DNA from: Selaginella moellendorffii
Taxonomy: Eukaryota > Streptophyta > Lycopodiopsida > Selaginellales > Selaginellaceae
Length of the DNA: 64,000 nucleotides
NCBI RefSeq assembly: GCF_000143415.4
Contig: NW_003314261.1
Span: forward strand, 248,001-312,000
Reading direction: 5' to 3'
The notes under the pieces are model-generated. The model was not told where the DNA came from. It saw nothing but the letters and a program-made list of their open reading frames with translations, and did not search any database. Position numbers and translations under genes: made by a program. Of this stretch, positions 1-12,039 are shown piece after piece. How positions within the stretch are numbered: the stretch's first letter is position 1; every line of letters starts with the position of its first letter.

Positions 1-239
1 ACCCACTGCCACTACTGCTTGGAGGCGGCGATGGCGATGGCGCTGGCTCCTCCTCCCTGCTCCGCCCCAACACACACGGCCAGTAAAAAGAGATTACTTA
101 CCACTCCGTATCAGGAGTTTTGGACATGATGGCGCTCGTACGGCAACGCTACGAGGTGGCCCATTTTCCCGGTCACGGGGCGCATACATTTTATCTTTGG
201 AGGGTTTTAGCTAGGATTCTTGGCTCTGGCTCTGGCGCC

Positions 240-1490
240 ATGGAGGAGGCCATGGAGCTACTGTCCCGGGAGGCGCGCGAGCTCTCGCTGGGCAGCCAGG
301 TGGAGCGCGTCGCAGCGCCCGTGTCTCCGCTGCGTTTCCTTCGCGATTTCGTCATGCCGGGTAAGCCGTGCATTGTAACGGGCGGCATCCAGCACTGGAG
401 CGCTCTCCGCAAGTGGTCCAACGATTATCTTCGCGCAGCGCTTGGGGATCAGCAGGTCAGCGTCCATTTCACTCCAGATGGCCGCGCAGACTCAATCGTC
501 GACGTGCGCGGCATGGAAATGCTACCAGATGCCGACGGCGGTGGCGACGGCGATCTGGATCCCATCGATGGCGACCAGGAAACGCTCATGTTCGTCAGCG
601 CTCACGTCCAGTCGATGCCTTTCGCCCAAGCTCTGGAAGCTGTTCTCGGCAAGAGAAGCAGTAGCAACGTAGCCTACCTCCAGCAGCAAAACGACTGCCT
701 GCGCACAGAGTACTCGCGGCTGATCGACGACGTGGAGGCCGACATCCCGTGGGCGACTCAAGCGCTGGGCTCACTGCCCGAGGCTGTCAATCTCTGGATT
801 GGCAACGAGAACTCCGTGACATCCTTCCACAAGGATCACTACGAGAACCTGTACGCTGTTGTGGCGGGGGAGAAGCACTTCACGCTGCTGCCACCCGTGG
901 ACGTCCACAGGCTCTACATCCGTGACTACCCCGCCGCAAGCTACGTGCCATCGCCGGTAAAATTCCTTGCTCGCTAGCTGATATATATATGCGTAACAGG
1001 CACAGCAGGAGGACGAGCGCAAGCTGGTGATGAGGAGCGATCGCCCGCGGAGAATGGTGCCGTGGGCGAGCGTGGATCCCGAGTGCCGCCATCAAGACAA
1101 GCACAAGTTTCCCAGGTACTTCAGCAGCGGAGGTGGCGAGCCGTTCCACTGCACAGTTGGAGCTGGAGAGATCCTTTATTTGTGAGCTCCTCCTCTCAAA
1201 ACAAACTCCATTGAATGATCTAACTGCGCTGCTCGCGTGTGTGTGTGTGCGTGTGTGTGTAGGCCCAGTATGTGGTTCCACCATGTCACTCAGCGGCCCG
1301 ACTCGGGAGGCAGGACAATCGCCATCAATTTCTGTAAGTCGTTTGTTAGCGCCGTGTCCCTCCTTTGCTTTTTCTTTATTTGGCTTGTTTTCTCTCTCCA
1401 GGGTACGACATGGCGTTCGATATCAGATACGCATACTTCAACTTCCTGGAATCCTGTGTCAACAAGAAGAAGAACACCACTATCGAGTGA
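240..1490 (+). CDS. JMJD7: JmjC-domain protein, JMJD7-like 2-oxoglutarate hydroxylase
   Basis: Four exons splice cleanly: 240-956, 1000-1181, 1263-1333 and 1402-1490. All introns are GT-AG and 43-81 bp long. The product begins MEEAMELLSREARE and ends in NKKKNTTIE. The Fe(II)-binding HxD is visible in SFHKDHYENLYAVVAGEKHF, and the distal histidine is in MWFHHVTQ after exon 3 is joined. The early segment CIVTGGIQHW matches the cupin-8/JMJD7 family, which are small (about 300-350 aa) JmjC oxygenases acting as lysyl hydroxylases or proteases in animals; the plant substrate is unknown. In-frame ATGs also exist at 126 and 129, but the start at 240 best matches the family N-terminus. The second intron ends in a GT microsatellite that runs straight into its acceptor. 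The next gene starts 110 bp downstream on the same strand. Confidence 0.88.
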
Positions 1491-1600
1491 TATATATATA
1501 TATATATATATATCACTATCACTCACAGGTACCTTTTACTCGTGTCTAGGGCTGATAGATCAAAGCGGAGTTTTAGGGCTTTGTAGTGGAGCTGGGAGGA
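1491..1600. other. Short tandem intergenic spacer with TA microsatellite and telo-box-like motif
   Basis: This is all the sequence between the JMJD7-like stop and the CHR19-like ATG at 1601. It contains an uninterrupted TA run of about 22 bp starting near 1491, then a TTTTAGGGCTTTG motif around 1571-1583. That motif type recurs just upstream of many other start codons in the window. The spacer must serve as both the 3' end of one gene and the core promoter of the next. Confidence 0.6.
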
Positions 1601-1958
1601 ATGCAGGCGGGAGAGGGCGCTCCAAGGCGCACAGGCGGCGGTGGGAGTCGCAGGAGAGTGGTGGTGAGCGATGACGACGATGGCGAGGGCGAATGCGTGA
1701 GTGGCAAGAGGAGTCGCAGGGCTGTCATTGATCCGGGGGACGAGGACGATGAGGAGGAGAGCGTGGCATTGAGGCCTAGAGCTGACGATGGCCTGGCGAT
1801 CGGCCTGGAGGAGGACGATGCGTCCATCCGGCTTCTGCAGGGAAGGCCCCAGGATGTGATCAAGCACACGCTGGGGAAATGCGAGAGGATCACTGCCAAG
1901 CTCCGGAGTGCGCTAACCGAGGCCGCGAAGCTCGTCTCTCATGTAAGTTTATTTGCTC

Positions 1959-1990
<32 letters not shown>

Positions 1991-4248
1991 TGCTCGAGAT
2001 TGATTCTTTCTACTCGCAGGCCGAGGTACAAGCAGCGTGCCAGATGGCTGGCTCCAACAAGGATCAAATGCTCTGCCCTTACCAAGTTGTGGGGGTTAAC
2101 TTCCTTCTTTTGCTCTATCGCAAGCGTCTAGGCGGAGGTGAGCACCGCTTTTCCTAGTACCAGTGCTGCTTCTCATCCTTTTTGCCCATCGCAGCGATCC
2201 TTGCCGACGAGATGGGCCTAGGAAAGACTGTGCAGGTAAGTAGGCAACTTTGGTCTCCCGGAAATACGCCAAACGTGATCGTGCTTGCAGGCAATTGCGT
2301 TTCTGGCGCTTATAAAGCACCTGGATGGCGACGCTGGTCCGCATCTCATCGTCACTCCCGCTTCGGTCCTAGAGAACTGGCAGCGGGAGCTCGAAAAGTG
2401 GTGCCCTGCCTTCACTGTCATTCCATTCCATGGTAACGAGCGCAGTGCCTTCAAAGACGAGCTCCTGTCTGCGGCGAGGTCCGACAAGCCACCCCCGTTT
2501 CACGTGTTCTTGACCGGCTATTCTCTCTTCGAGCGAAAGAGGTAGGCGGATACTTGGCTTGCTTTCTCCCACCAGTTTTCCATTTCGCCAGTGCAGCGTC
2601 CAAGGATGATCGCAGCATGCTGAGGAAGTGGAAGTGGAGCTGTATTGTCATGGACGAAGCGCATCTTCTCAAAGATCGCACGAGCTACAGGAACAGGAAC
2701 CTCAAGTCGCTAGCCCGGCGGGCTTGCCACCGCTTGATGATAACCGGGACCCCTTTGCAAAACGACCTCCAGGTGCGTTTGTGGATGTAACTTGCGCTGA
2801 GTCTCCGATTGTCTTTTTTCTCCCTCTCCAGGAGCTCTGGTCATTACTAGAATTCACAATGCCGGCCATCTTCACAAACTGCGAGTTCGATGCGATCCTG
2901 GACAACAGAAATGGGAGAAGGGTGTTGACTGCAGATAACATCGACCTTATCAAGCAGATCCAGGCCATACTTTCGCCATTTGTTTTACGTCGTGTGAAGG
3001 CCGCCGTGATGGATCAACTGACACCAAAACTTCAAAAGGTACGCGTACCTGATCCTATCTGGTGCAGTATTTCATCTTTTACGTTCTACCGTATGTCCAG
3101 GTGGAATCGGTTGACATGGTGGAAAGCCAAGATGTTGCATACAGGGAAGCGTTGGTGGAGTATCGACAGTCTTTTACGTCCTCGTGTCCCCAACGGCAGG
3201 TTTCGAGCATCTTCACGCAGCTTCGAAAGGTTTGGTTGAGTTTGTGTCCAAGTCAGGAGTGCGTGTGGCTTGCTGCAGCTGGCGAACCACCCGCTGCTCG
3301 TCCGACGAATCTACACGAATAATGACGTGGAGAAGCTGGCCAAGAGGTGCTTTCAGCATGGCATTTTTGGCAGTGAGTGTACACTGGAGCGCATCGTCGA
3401 GGAGCTCAGTAGTTACAATGACTATACGTTGCACAAGGTACCGACAAGCACCCATATAAAAATAAACTGTGTCTTGTGGTGTAGCTCTGCTGTACGCATG
3501 GGATGTTGGCGAGCCACTCCAAATTGCGTGACAAAGATGCCCTCGAATCTGCAAAATGCCAGGTGAAACCATGCCTTCTGTTATGTTTTGTGTGCCTAAC
3601 GAGTTTGTTGTTGCAGCTCCTGGTGAAGCTTCTCCCTCACTTGCAGAGCGCAGGTCACCGGCCTTTGATATTCAGCCAGTGGACAGGAATGCTGGATATC
3701 CTCGAGTGGGTGCTCCAGGTTATGAATCTCAGCTACAGGCGTCTGGACGGGAGGTACGTACCAAAGCTCTGCGTTGCAGTGAATGATCCATGATGCTAGC
3801 TGTTTTTCTCCTTGCAGCACTCAAGTTTGTGAGCGACAGAGCCTGGTGGACGATTTCAACAAGGAGCTCGACATATTTGCGTTCCTGCTCTCTACTCGAG
3901 CTGGTGGCCAGGGTCTCAATCTCACGGGCGCGGATACTGTCATCATCCACGACGTGGATTTCAACCCGCAGATGGACCGCCAAGCCGAGGACCGGTGCCA
4001 CCGAATTGGTCAGTCCAAGTCCGTGACAGTCTACAGGTATATGGTTTTATGGTGTGTTTGCAAGCTGCTTATGTTTTTCTTGGCTCAGGCTGGTGACCAA
4101 GTCGACGGTTGATGAGAACATATTTGGGATTGCGCAGCGCAAGCTCGTCTTGGATGCTGTTCTCGAGGGCGATGTGTCGTCGTCGTCGCCGTCCGCTGAT
4201 GAAGACGAGAGAACAATGGGACAGATATTATCGATGATATTGAGTTGA
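1601..4248 (+). CDS. CHR19: SNF2-family chromatin remodeler, CHR19/SMARCAD1 (ETL1/Fun30) type
   Basis: A multi-exon SNF2 ATPase. The start is the ATG at 1601 ([15 protein letters not shown]), followed by an acidic low-complexity N-terminus and then the helicase core. Visible motifs in order are: Walker A region [12 protein letters not shown] (about 2200-2235), motif Ia [13 protein letters not shown], motif [12 protein letters not shown], motif [12 protein letters not shown], then the C-terminal lobe with [28 protein letters not shown] and [14 protein letters not shown]. It ends [15 protein letters not shown]...[11 protein letters not shown]. The order and wording match plant CHR19, the SMARCAD1 orthologue, known for nucleosome sliding and DNA-end resection in other eukaryotes. 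The N-terminus is short, with no CUE domain seen. Intron 1 (from about 1943) contains a CTTT microsatellite. About a dozen introns of 50-90 bp interrupt the gene. Confidence 0.9.
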
Positions 4249-4880
4249 TCGCTTCTTAAAATGTGTATAGACCTCGGAGGATTATTTGGAGGAACACAAA
4301 TGTGGTGCTCGGATTGACGCCGATATTATATGGCTTTGAGCCCTAAACCACGCACTTTGTAAAATTTATAATGAAAATTAAAAAAGATAAAAACAAACTT
4401 TTTGATTCGGAGTCAGGAGCCTGTTCCAACATCCACCGTGCGCGCACAGTATCAACTGGATCAGCCTGTTATCAGATTTTTGTACCCTTCATGCAACTAT
4501 AGAAATGCACCGGTACCATATGAGACGCGACTCCAGCTTGGACCTTCAGCACTGAGCCAGAAATTTCTTAAACCATGATCCATCTAATGGATCTAGTCGA
4601 TTTTATACACTAGAAATTAATGCTGTGTGGTTGACAAACCCCATAGCCCAACGCCTCTGAATCTCTCCTCGATTGCACTTGCAGGAACCAAAGTTACCAT
4701 GGTCCAAATCTTGCGTCCCACCACTTCGTGTTTTCTCGCATGTCAAGCCTAATTTTTCAAGCTTGTGTTCTTCGAAGTCAAACTGCACCAGATGGCAGCT
4801 CCAGCACCTGGAAGAGAATATATTGAAACAAAGAAAAGTAGAAGCTTTACAATCACACCTTTGACATGGCTTAGAGAAGG
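4249..4880. other. Convergent 3' intergenic region of CHR19 and AUG3
   Basis: No convincing complete gene lies here. On the minus strand, 4603 to about 4831 holds a 60-70 codon open stretch with a clear splice acceptor (polypyrimidine then CAG, near 4832). It encodes a Cys- and Glu-rich peptide containing DFEEHKLEKLGLTCEK. It may be an alternative last exon or 3'UTR exon of the adjacent AUG3 gene; I do not recognise it. An A-rich stretch near 4370-4400 is a plausible 3' end for CHR19. Confidence 0.4.
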
Positions 4881-7612
4881 CTAAGCCTGCATAGACTTGA
4901 CCCGTGCCGCCAGCTCCCTTACCTGACTCCGCAGCCGATCAGGAGCACAGAAAAAGTTGACAAACACCTGCTTCTCCCTGCCAACCTCATGAGGGTGGTG
5001 TTTGACAATCTGCATGCAATGGATTAACGGTGAGACTTTCTAATCAGCCCGTACCTCTGCCTTCTCCCGGTGCTCGCGAGTCACTTCCTCTATTGCCAAG
5101 GAAAGCTGGGAATTCACCTTTTCCATGTCCGCCAGCTCTTTCATCAACGGCTGTTCGGCGGCGCAGCACGAAACTGAGTGTTAGTACGAGCAGAGCGGGC
5201 GGGTTTGCATACCCAAGGAGTTAGAATTGGTTGCGCAGTCGTCGATGACGCAAAGAGAAGCTGCTGCATTCTTCTGATGATGGTCAGGCTGCAACAAGCC
5301 GAGCAGTAGATTGAATATGGCACCTGTGATAGATTGTACTCACAGCTCGCTTATGCATTTCGCTTTGTCCTCAGTATTGTCAAGCTCCAGTTGTAGGGAT
5401 TGCAACTCTGCCTGCAAGTTGTTCACCTGCTGGACTAGACCTGGAACTGACACGTAGATTGGAATGGCTCCCTGTTCATCTGTAAGCCAGGCATGAGTCT
5501 CTTTCGCGTTTGCGGCGCATCCTTACATGTATATATGTTCAAGAGGTCTCTAACGCGATGCAGAAAAGTGTCGCGATCATCCACAGCGCCATGCTCTTGT
5601 GCTTCGGCACCCGCTTGCGACAATGACAGACACCGATCCTGAGAAACCACAAAAACAAGGGCCCGTCAAACAGGTCAGGAAATGTCATGCGCCATCTCAC
5701 AATGCGCCCGATGGTAGCCTGGGTGTACCCGTCGAGCTCTGACTCTATTGCCCTCAGCAGCTCAAATGCACCGTTCATAGATCTCCTCTCAAGATGGCAA
5801 GCGATCTCAAGGAAACGATGCCGAGCGAGTTGGCAGACCAAGTGGCTGATGAACTAGCAGGCACCCACCAAAATTCGTTAAAACAAGCGCGAGATCATCA
5901 ACTTGAAAGCTCAACCCGTTTCTGTTGCGACATGTAGTACTCCTGCCGCATGACCTTGAGGTCATAGTCTCCTGAAAACACATTGCCAGCACTGTTAGCC
6001 GCAGATAAAAAGTGTAGGTGATCACCTTGTAAAATATACGTGTCTTGAAGTTGCGCGAGTTCCCAGCACAGTGAAGGAACAGCCTGCGGCACAACATGAG
6101 TTACACGCGGTCTGGAAAACTCAAAGACTTGCCTCAGAAAGCAGCTTGTCCTCCTTCAAAACAAGTGGATGCAGCTCGCTTCCTACATCTGCATTCCTCC
6201 GCCTTCACTACTAGACTCGTCAACCGACGCAGCTGGAATGGAGAATGCCGCCTACCTTAAGGAATGAAGATCTGAATGGACATACGCTTGATCGGCGGAA
6301 GCCTGCAACTTGACTGTCGCAAGCACTGCCAGCTGCTTCGCCTTTTCAACTTGAGCGTCAATCCACTGTCTCTCGCTTATGCCGAAACTGTCCTATTCCA
6401 GAAAGAACAAGACAAGCAGTTACAGCAGAGCTAGCACGTAAGAAGTGACAACGTGCGTACATGGAGCGCAGGCGCTGCAGTTCCAAAACTCGCCTATGGT
6501 GGCTCTTCTCGGAGTCTCCTGAACACGAGGAGAGCCAGTCAGTCTGGAGAAAGCAAATGTGCCGGCCGTGTTTACCTTGCGTTACCAAATCATCAAGTGT
6601 CACCCACGAACATTTAGACTTTCCTTCTTCGGCTACTAACCGGGAGGGACCCTGTGACACGCGAGCATCGTTAAACCGGCGTGGTGCTCATGCACAAACT
6701 GTGCCTTACCACATCAAACTGCTTCACAAACCACTCGTTGAGCTGTTTGGTACAGGCTTGATCTTGAACCAAGAAATGACCCAAGTCGGCAAACGAAAGA
6801 AAGATCCCTTGCTCTGCAGCCGCCAAAAATCCCGTGCAAACGTAAGAAAACATAGAAAGAACAAGCAAAGCACCTTCCCCCGAGTGATAGTGCGCAAGCT
6901 CTCTAGCGGACGAGGCAAGCTTGTCAAGGACGGTGTTCATCTGCGAGTGAATTGTGGATGCCTAGCCAGCAGAGAGAAGACGAGAGAGAAAGTTACCTCT
7001 AAGTTGCGACTAGCCAGCTTCTCCTCGGCGACCATCATCTGGTTGCCTGCGGCGGATGCGACAGCAACTCTGGCTCTTCGCCCTTGCATGAGCGACGACG
7101 TGTAGGCAGTGAGCGAGTCCATGTGTGCTTGCAGAAGCTGGACCCTCCGCTGCAATGCGGAAGCCTCTTCTTTGAGGCAGTGCGTGCCTTCCCTGGGGAA
7201 AGAAAGCCGAGGGAGTCAAGAAAGAGGAAGCTGGATGGATTACCGGATCTCCTTGAGGGACTCCTCAGCACCCAAGACGGCCTCCTGTGTTGATCTCTTG
7301 CTCTCAAACGCGGAGATGCTGCCGTAGGCAAAATCCAGGTCCTCGCCCTGGAGTCGCGCACGCTGGATGGATGGCACGAGAAAAGAAGCGCAAGCTCACC
7401 TGGAGAAGCTTTCCTTGGCTGAGCAGCTGGGTGTAGTGATGGAGCTCGGGCACAGTGAGCACATTGGAGGTTCGCAGATTGGTACACAGCCAGTCGAGGA
7501 GTGGCCTCGTCTCTTCGTACTGGAAGGGCCACTCGTAGCTGTCTGGATCCAGCATTTGCCAGGAATCATAGCCGAGATCGGCCAGGAGCGTGCACAGCCT
7601 CGCCCCGCTCAT
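4881..7612 (-). CDS. AUG3: Augmin complex subunit 3 (HAUS3/AUG3)
   Basis: Exon 1 (7612-7400) encodes [19 protein letters not shown] and a [13 protein letters not shown] block diagnostic of the HAUS3 N-terminus. Further exons carry, in order, [86 protein letters not shown] and [16 protein letters not shown]. The last exon ends [16 protein letters not shown] with its stop at 4881-4883. HAUS3 is a long coiled-coil subunit of the eight-protein augmin complex, which recruits gamma-tubulin to the sides of existing microtubules and so builds spindle and phragmoplast arrays. About fourteen small exons are implied and I did not fix every boundary. The gene is head-to-head with the Tubby-like gene, with 70 bp between start codons. 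Confidence 0.88.
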
Positions 7613-7682
7613 TGCCGCGCACGCAAAAGCCCTAACACTCCAAATTTTTTAGGTCATCCACCGTTACCCAGGATCGCTCGCC
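7613..7682. promoter_or_regulatory. 70-bp bidirectional promoter core between AUG3 and TLP
   Basis: The AUG3 start codon (minus, 7612) and the TLP start codon (plus, 7683) are separated by only 70 bp. The spacer contains AAAAGCCCTAA at 7625-7635, a telo-box-like element, and an A/T tract. Both 5'UTRs must lie within it or overlap the opposite gene. Bidirectional transcription is inferred from the geometry. Confidence 0.5.
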
Positions 7683-9396
7683 ATGGGCAGCCATCCATCC
7701 AACAAGCTTGCCACCGATCAAGCCCACGTCTCTCCAAGTAGGAGCGCGCGCGCTCTCGTTCCCTCATTTCCAACTTTCCCACCTCTTTAATTCGCAGGGC
7801 TCGTCCTCAATGACTTTCTCTCTCCGAGGTCCAGCGTCTCAGCTCCTGCTCGAATGAATGCCTCGGTCTGCGATGGGTGAGTCGCCCCTGCGCATTCTCA
7901 TTTTTCCACTTGATCTGTGTGTTTGTGTGACCATCAGTAAAAAGGCCTGGAAGGTGTCGAGGCCATTGCCGGTGAGAAGGAAAGAGTTGATGCAAGACAG
8001 CCTTCGCAGCCGGTTCATGGAGGACAAGGTAAGCTATACGGTCATAGAAAACCTCTCAACGTTACCAGTGCCACTTCAGGCACGGAAGCTCCAGGATGCC
8101 AATGACGCAGATGAGATTTGGACCTACCATCGCTGCAGGGACTTCGAAGCCAAGGTGAAGGAGGCCGCCATCGCGATTCCTATTTCCGACTGTGGTGGCT
8201 GACAACCAACTAGCTTGACTTTGTGAAGTGTAGGATCCTTTGGAACGGCGCCTGCTAGAGCAAGGCATCACTCCTGTTTACGATCCAGCGCACAGGGACG
8301 TTCCGTGCTTCAGGCAACTCGTGCCCGACATCCTGGACTTTCGAGTATTTCTCAATGCTCCGGGCCCCAAGAGCGGTGGCCACTTCCAGTGCCACATATA
8401 CAGAAAGCACGAGCCTAACATGCTCTACTCAAGGTATTGCATCTACGCTCACTCTCTCCATATAACTTGTGCTGCTACCAGGTACAAGCTTTGCCTGGGC
8501 GAGAGGGACCGCTTTCTCTTGTCTGCCAGGAAGAGGAAAAAGAGCAGGACCAGCAACTATGCCATTTCTATAGACGAGAACGACATATCAAACAAGACAG
8601 GGAACTACTTTGGAAAGGTGGTGGAGCTCTTGTCCTCGCTCAGCTCATCTTGACAATGTGTCCTGTCTCGCAGCTACGTTCCAATTTTGTGAGGACCGAG
8701 TTTTTGGTTTATGACAAGGGCCAGCGCCCGTCATTTGAGCCTGGTAAATGGTTGGTCCTTGAGGCTTTCTAACACCTCGGCTGGCTGCTCGGGCTTTAAC
8801 GCGCGCTGGGTAACTTGACAGTTTGTCGTCCAAGAGCGTGAGAGTGGAGGTTGGCGGCGTGATTTACCGGAGAAATGTGTTTGGAAGAGGGCGCGGGAGG
8901 ATGACGGCCGTCATACCTGCATTGGCTGAGGACCTCAAGCCTTGTGTCTTCCAGCCGCTGACAAAGGGCTCAAGTACCATCCTTGACAGGTACAAGAGCG
9001 GTCGAGAGCTTGACAGGATGACGGTCTTGCACAACAAGTGCAACGTTGAAGAGCGCCACGGCCAGGCCTCGAAACGGAACTTTCAGGTTTGAGTGATTTT
9101 AATGTCTTATCTGCAGCTCTTCTTCTGTGGTGGCTCCAGCTGGTGGCAGAGAACGCGCGGAACTGCATTGCTCTCCAGTTCATAAAGGTGCTTTTATTAT
9201 TGTAATTTCTCTTGGTGCGCAGCATGACAATGTCATGGCACCCAGGTTGACAAGAATATCTACACAATGGACTACAGATATCCAATATCAGCATTTCAGG
9301 TAACTCCTGAAGCGAATTAAACTACATCCCCTTAACAATAACAATGTGTATGCGTAGGCTTTTGCGTTGTGCTTGTCCAGCCTCGACCACAAATGA
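7683..9396 (+). CDS. Tubby-like protein without an F-box
   Basis: Exons join to give MGSHPSNKLATDQAHVSPR, then a basic linker (GKKAWKVSRPLPVRRKELM), then a full Tubby C-terminal domain. Recognisable domain segments are FQCHIYRKHEP, YKLCLGERDRFLLSARKRK, NYAISIDENDISN, VRTEFLVYDKG, RMTAVIPAL, FQLVAENARNCIALQF, the signature MDYRYPISAFQAFALCLSS, and the stop at 9394-9396. Tubby domains bind PI(4,5)P2 and tether the protein to the plasma membrane. Most plant TLPs have an N-terminal F-box; none is visible here, so an SCF role is not supported. The gene stops 15 bp before the stop of the convergent PAO gene. Confidence 0.87.
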
Positions 9397-9411
9397 TAGA
9401 CGAGAGAAGAA

Positions 9412-11496
9412 TCAAAGGCGAGAGATTTGCAAGGGTCGCATGTCCTCGGCCGCCATTGCAGGTTGGAAGAGCTCCAGGCACTTGCCGCGCTCAACGAGGC
9501 CCTTGCGACACTCTGACGCCGCGAGTGCCCCAGTGGCGAAGGCACCGTGCACAGTGCCGGGAAAGCTCGCGCTAGTGGCTTCGCCGGCAAAGAAGAGTGT
9601 GTCCACCGGAGCCCGCAGCTGCTCATACAGTTCGTGTTGCTTCCCAACCATGTCGTAGGTATAGCAACCCAGAGAATTGATGTCGGACCCCCAGCGTGAT
9701 ACCAGGAACTTGACCTGCAATGCACACCCGGGTTCCGTCAACCTTGACAAACCACGAGGAATGAAACTACTTACAGGTTTGGCGGCATTTGGAAGGATTT
9801 TCTGCAACAGGCCGAATGCAAAGCTCGCAGCTTCCATATCCGACAGCTTCTCAATATCGTCCGCGAGGCGGCCAGCGGGCATGTACACGAGGACGGGATG
9901 GCCCGTTGGCTTGTGCAGATTCAAAAAGTAGCTGCAGCTGTACGTTGTGGAAGCAACCACGCCCAGAAACTCCACATTCGGCCAAAACACCACGTCAAAG
10001 CATAAAGCAATCTTGTTCTCATTGCCAAGTCCAAGGCCGGCAAAAGCTTCTTCCTTCCAAGCCGGCAGTCGCGGCTCGAAACGGATGATTTTGGCCTTCA
10101 AAACACCCGCGGGAACAGCCACAACTGCAGCGTCCGCCTCAAACACTTGGGAATCCTCGGTAACAATCTTCACTCCTTGACTGTGTCGAATCACTTGAAC
10201 GACTCTGTTGCATACCAAAACATAAGCAACCTGTGCGTGCGAATGGGGCTTAACTCACTCACCTATGGTTGAGCCGAATATCTATACCCTCCGCTAGATG
10301 TCGAACGACGGGGAAATACCCCCGGACCATGAGCCCGTGGCCCCCTTCAAGCAGCTCCTCCTGCGCACCAAAGTGTTCATAACTAAGCCCTCTGGGCCAA
10401 CAAACAACATACCTCGTCCCAACATCGCACAGATATCTGGTCAGCGTCCGCTCCAAACCAGCCTTCTAGCCTACATAGATACCACTCGAGTACTTTCCTG
10501 GCCAGGCCTTCTTGTCTACAATGCAGTTGTTAGTAGTCTATCACACCAATTCAGAAAATCGCCACTACCTTAACTCTGGATGCCTTTCCAGCACGACCGA
10601 GAATGCCTTGGACACAGAGATGTCCTCGGGAAATTCTTCTCTAATCTTTTTGGTCTGAAACAAAAACACGTCAGTCGCAGAAGCTGCAAGTCCCAAAAAC
10701 GCGTACCATCTCTAAAAGCGCTTCAAACGACTCGCCAACTCGAAAGACCAGCTCCGGTGGAACTTGGACCCCGTCCATATCAAACAGTGCATAGCTGGAG
10801 GAAAGGGAAAAGTTCAGTAAAGCTTGAGCAACGAAGCCAGCAACAAGATTTCAGGTTGGAGATATGGCGTAAGCAGGTGGAGATTTCACCTGTGAGAAAT
10901 GGTGGTTACTCGGGCTTGCTGCTAACCATAGCCACCAGCCACCATGCTCATGAGAATGCACCTACAGATGCAGCCTAAACACACACAAAGCAACGTGCCT
11001 TTCCAAGTCATGGTCATAGAGAACAGAGTTATCGCCGCTGGTGCGGTAAAGAGGCAGGCCCAAGCGCCCAATCACGGACGCCAGAGGATTGTCTTCGCTC
11101 ACGCCGTGTAGCCTGCAAACACGCAAAGGCAAGTTAAAATATCCGGGGCAAGAGATTGCTAGCGTTTACCAGGACGCGCCCATGTCAACTGGGAAACCGA
11201 ACGAATAGTCGGTGTGAACTCGGCCTCCAATCCGGCCACGCGATTCCAGAACCGTGACCTGCCAGCCCCCCCATTGAGCTCGGTGCTCTTGATTGACATA
11301 TAGGAAACCGACACCATACCTTAAACGAAGCCTTGTGCAGGGCCCTTGCGGCTGCGAGACCCGCGACTCCAGCCCCAACAACAATCACAGACGGCGGACC
11401 ATCATGGACGTGGCCTGCGCAGTCTCCAAGCGTAAGCAAGACTGATCCGGGAAAGCGATGACACATACCTCCTTTGTTTTGCGATGCTGGAGCCAT
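9412..11496 (-). CDS. PAO2: Peroxisomal polyamine oxidase, PAO2/3/4 type
   Basis: The spliced product starts [10 protein letters not shown] at 11496. An FAD-binding Rossmann motif [19 protein letters not shown] follows, then [19 protein letters not shown] and FPVDMGASW. The middle exons give [18 protein letters not shown] and [18 protein letters not shown]. The large last exons carry [45 protein letters not shown] and [18 protein letters not shown]. The C-terminus is QISRL; SRL is a type 1 peroxisomal targeting signal, as in Arabidopsis PAO2. Enzymes of this group oxidise spermine and spermidine back to spermidine and putrescine, making H2O2 and 3-aminopropanal. An in-frame ATG at 11508 could add four residues. 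The 5' region holds a TC microsatellite (about 11690-11712). Confidence 0.92.
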
Positions 11497-12039
11497 ATAG
11501 CAGTGCAAGGATCTGGCAGATGGACGAATCTAAGACACGGGCGCGCTGCCCTGTATTAACGGCTTGACTATCAAACACAAGTGAAGATACTTGAAAGGAA
11601 AGACGAGGAAGAGGAACATAAAGAAGACAGGATTGAAAGGAGTCATGCGGCAGGCGGCGCGCATCAAGCAGCAGCAGGCATACACACGCGCTCCCTCTCT
11701 CTCTCTCTCTCTCCGCCTCCTGGAGATTTACCACCAGCAGCCCTAAACCCCCTTTTGTAGGCACCCGTTAGCTGTCCACGTGTCAGTCGGCGGGTGGACA
11801 CGTCGACACCGTGTTGGAGCAACAAAGCCCTCGTCATGAAAATGCAAAGCTAGCTATAGGGCGCATCAAGTTCCTTACCTTTGCAAGCAACTATGATAAG
11901 AGAGGTCTTGTCTTCTGGAAGATGATGGAATGGAACCAAGGGTAGGTAGAATTTAAATAGTGGAATTGCCTTTATCCACATCATGTGGCAATTTTGTCAA
12001 ATTTGGGGCTAGACTCGTTGGTAGTGGATCGTTACAGCT
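11497..12039. promoter_or_regulatory. Divergent promoter region between PAO and DHNAT
   Basis: This 543-bp spacer separates two start codons that read outward. It holds a TC microsatellite at about 11690-11712 and GCCCTAAACCCC near 11740-11752, a telo-box-like element oriented toward PAO. No ORF of note was seen. Shared regulation of the two peroxisomal genes is inferred only from the arrangement. Confidence 0.4.

Noticed and set aside
1133-1674. Long plus-strand frames across the JMJD7 3' end
   Set aside because: They arise from translating GT and TA microsatellites and introns. The spliced JmjC exons use a different frame with conserved residues.
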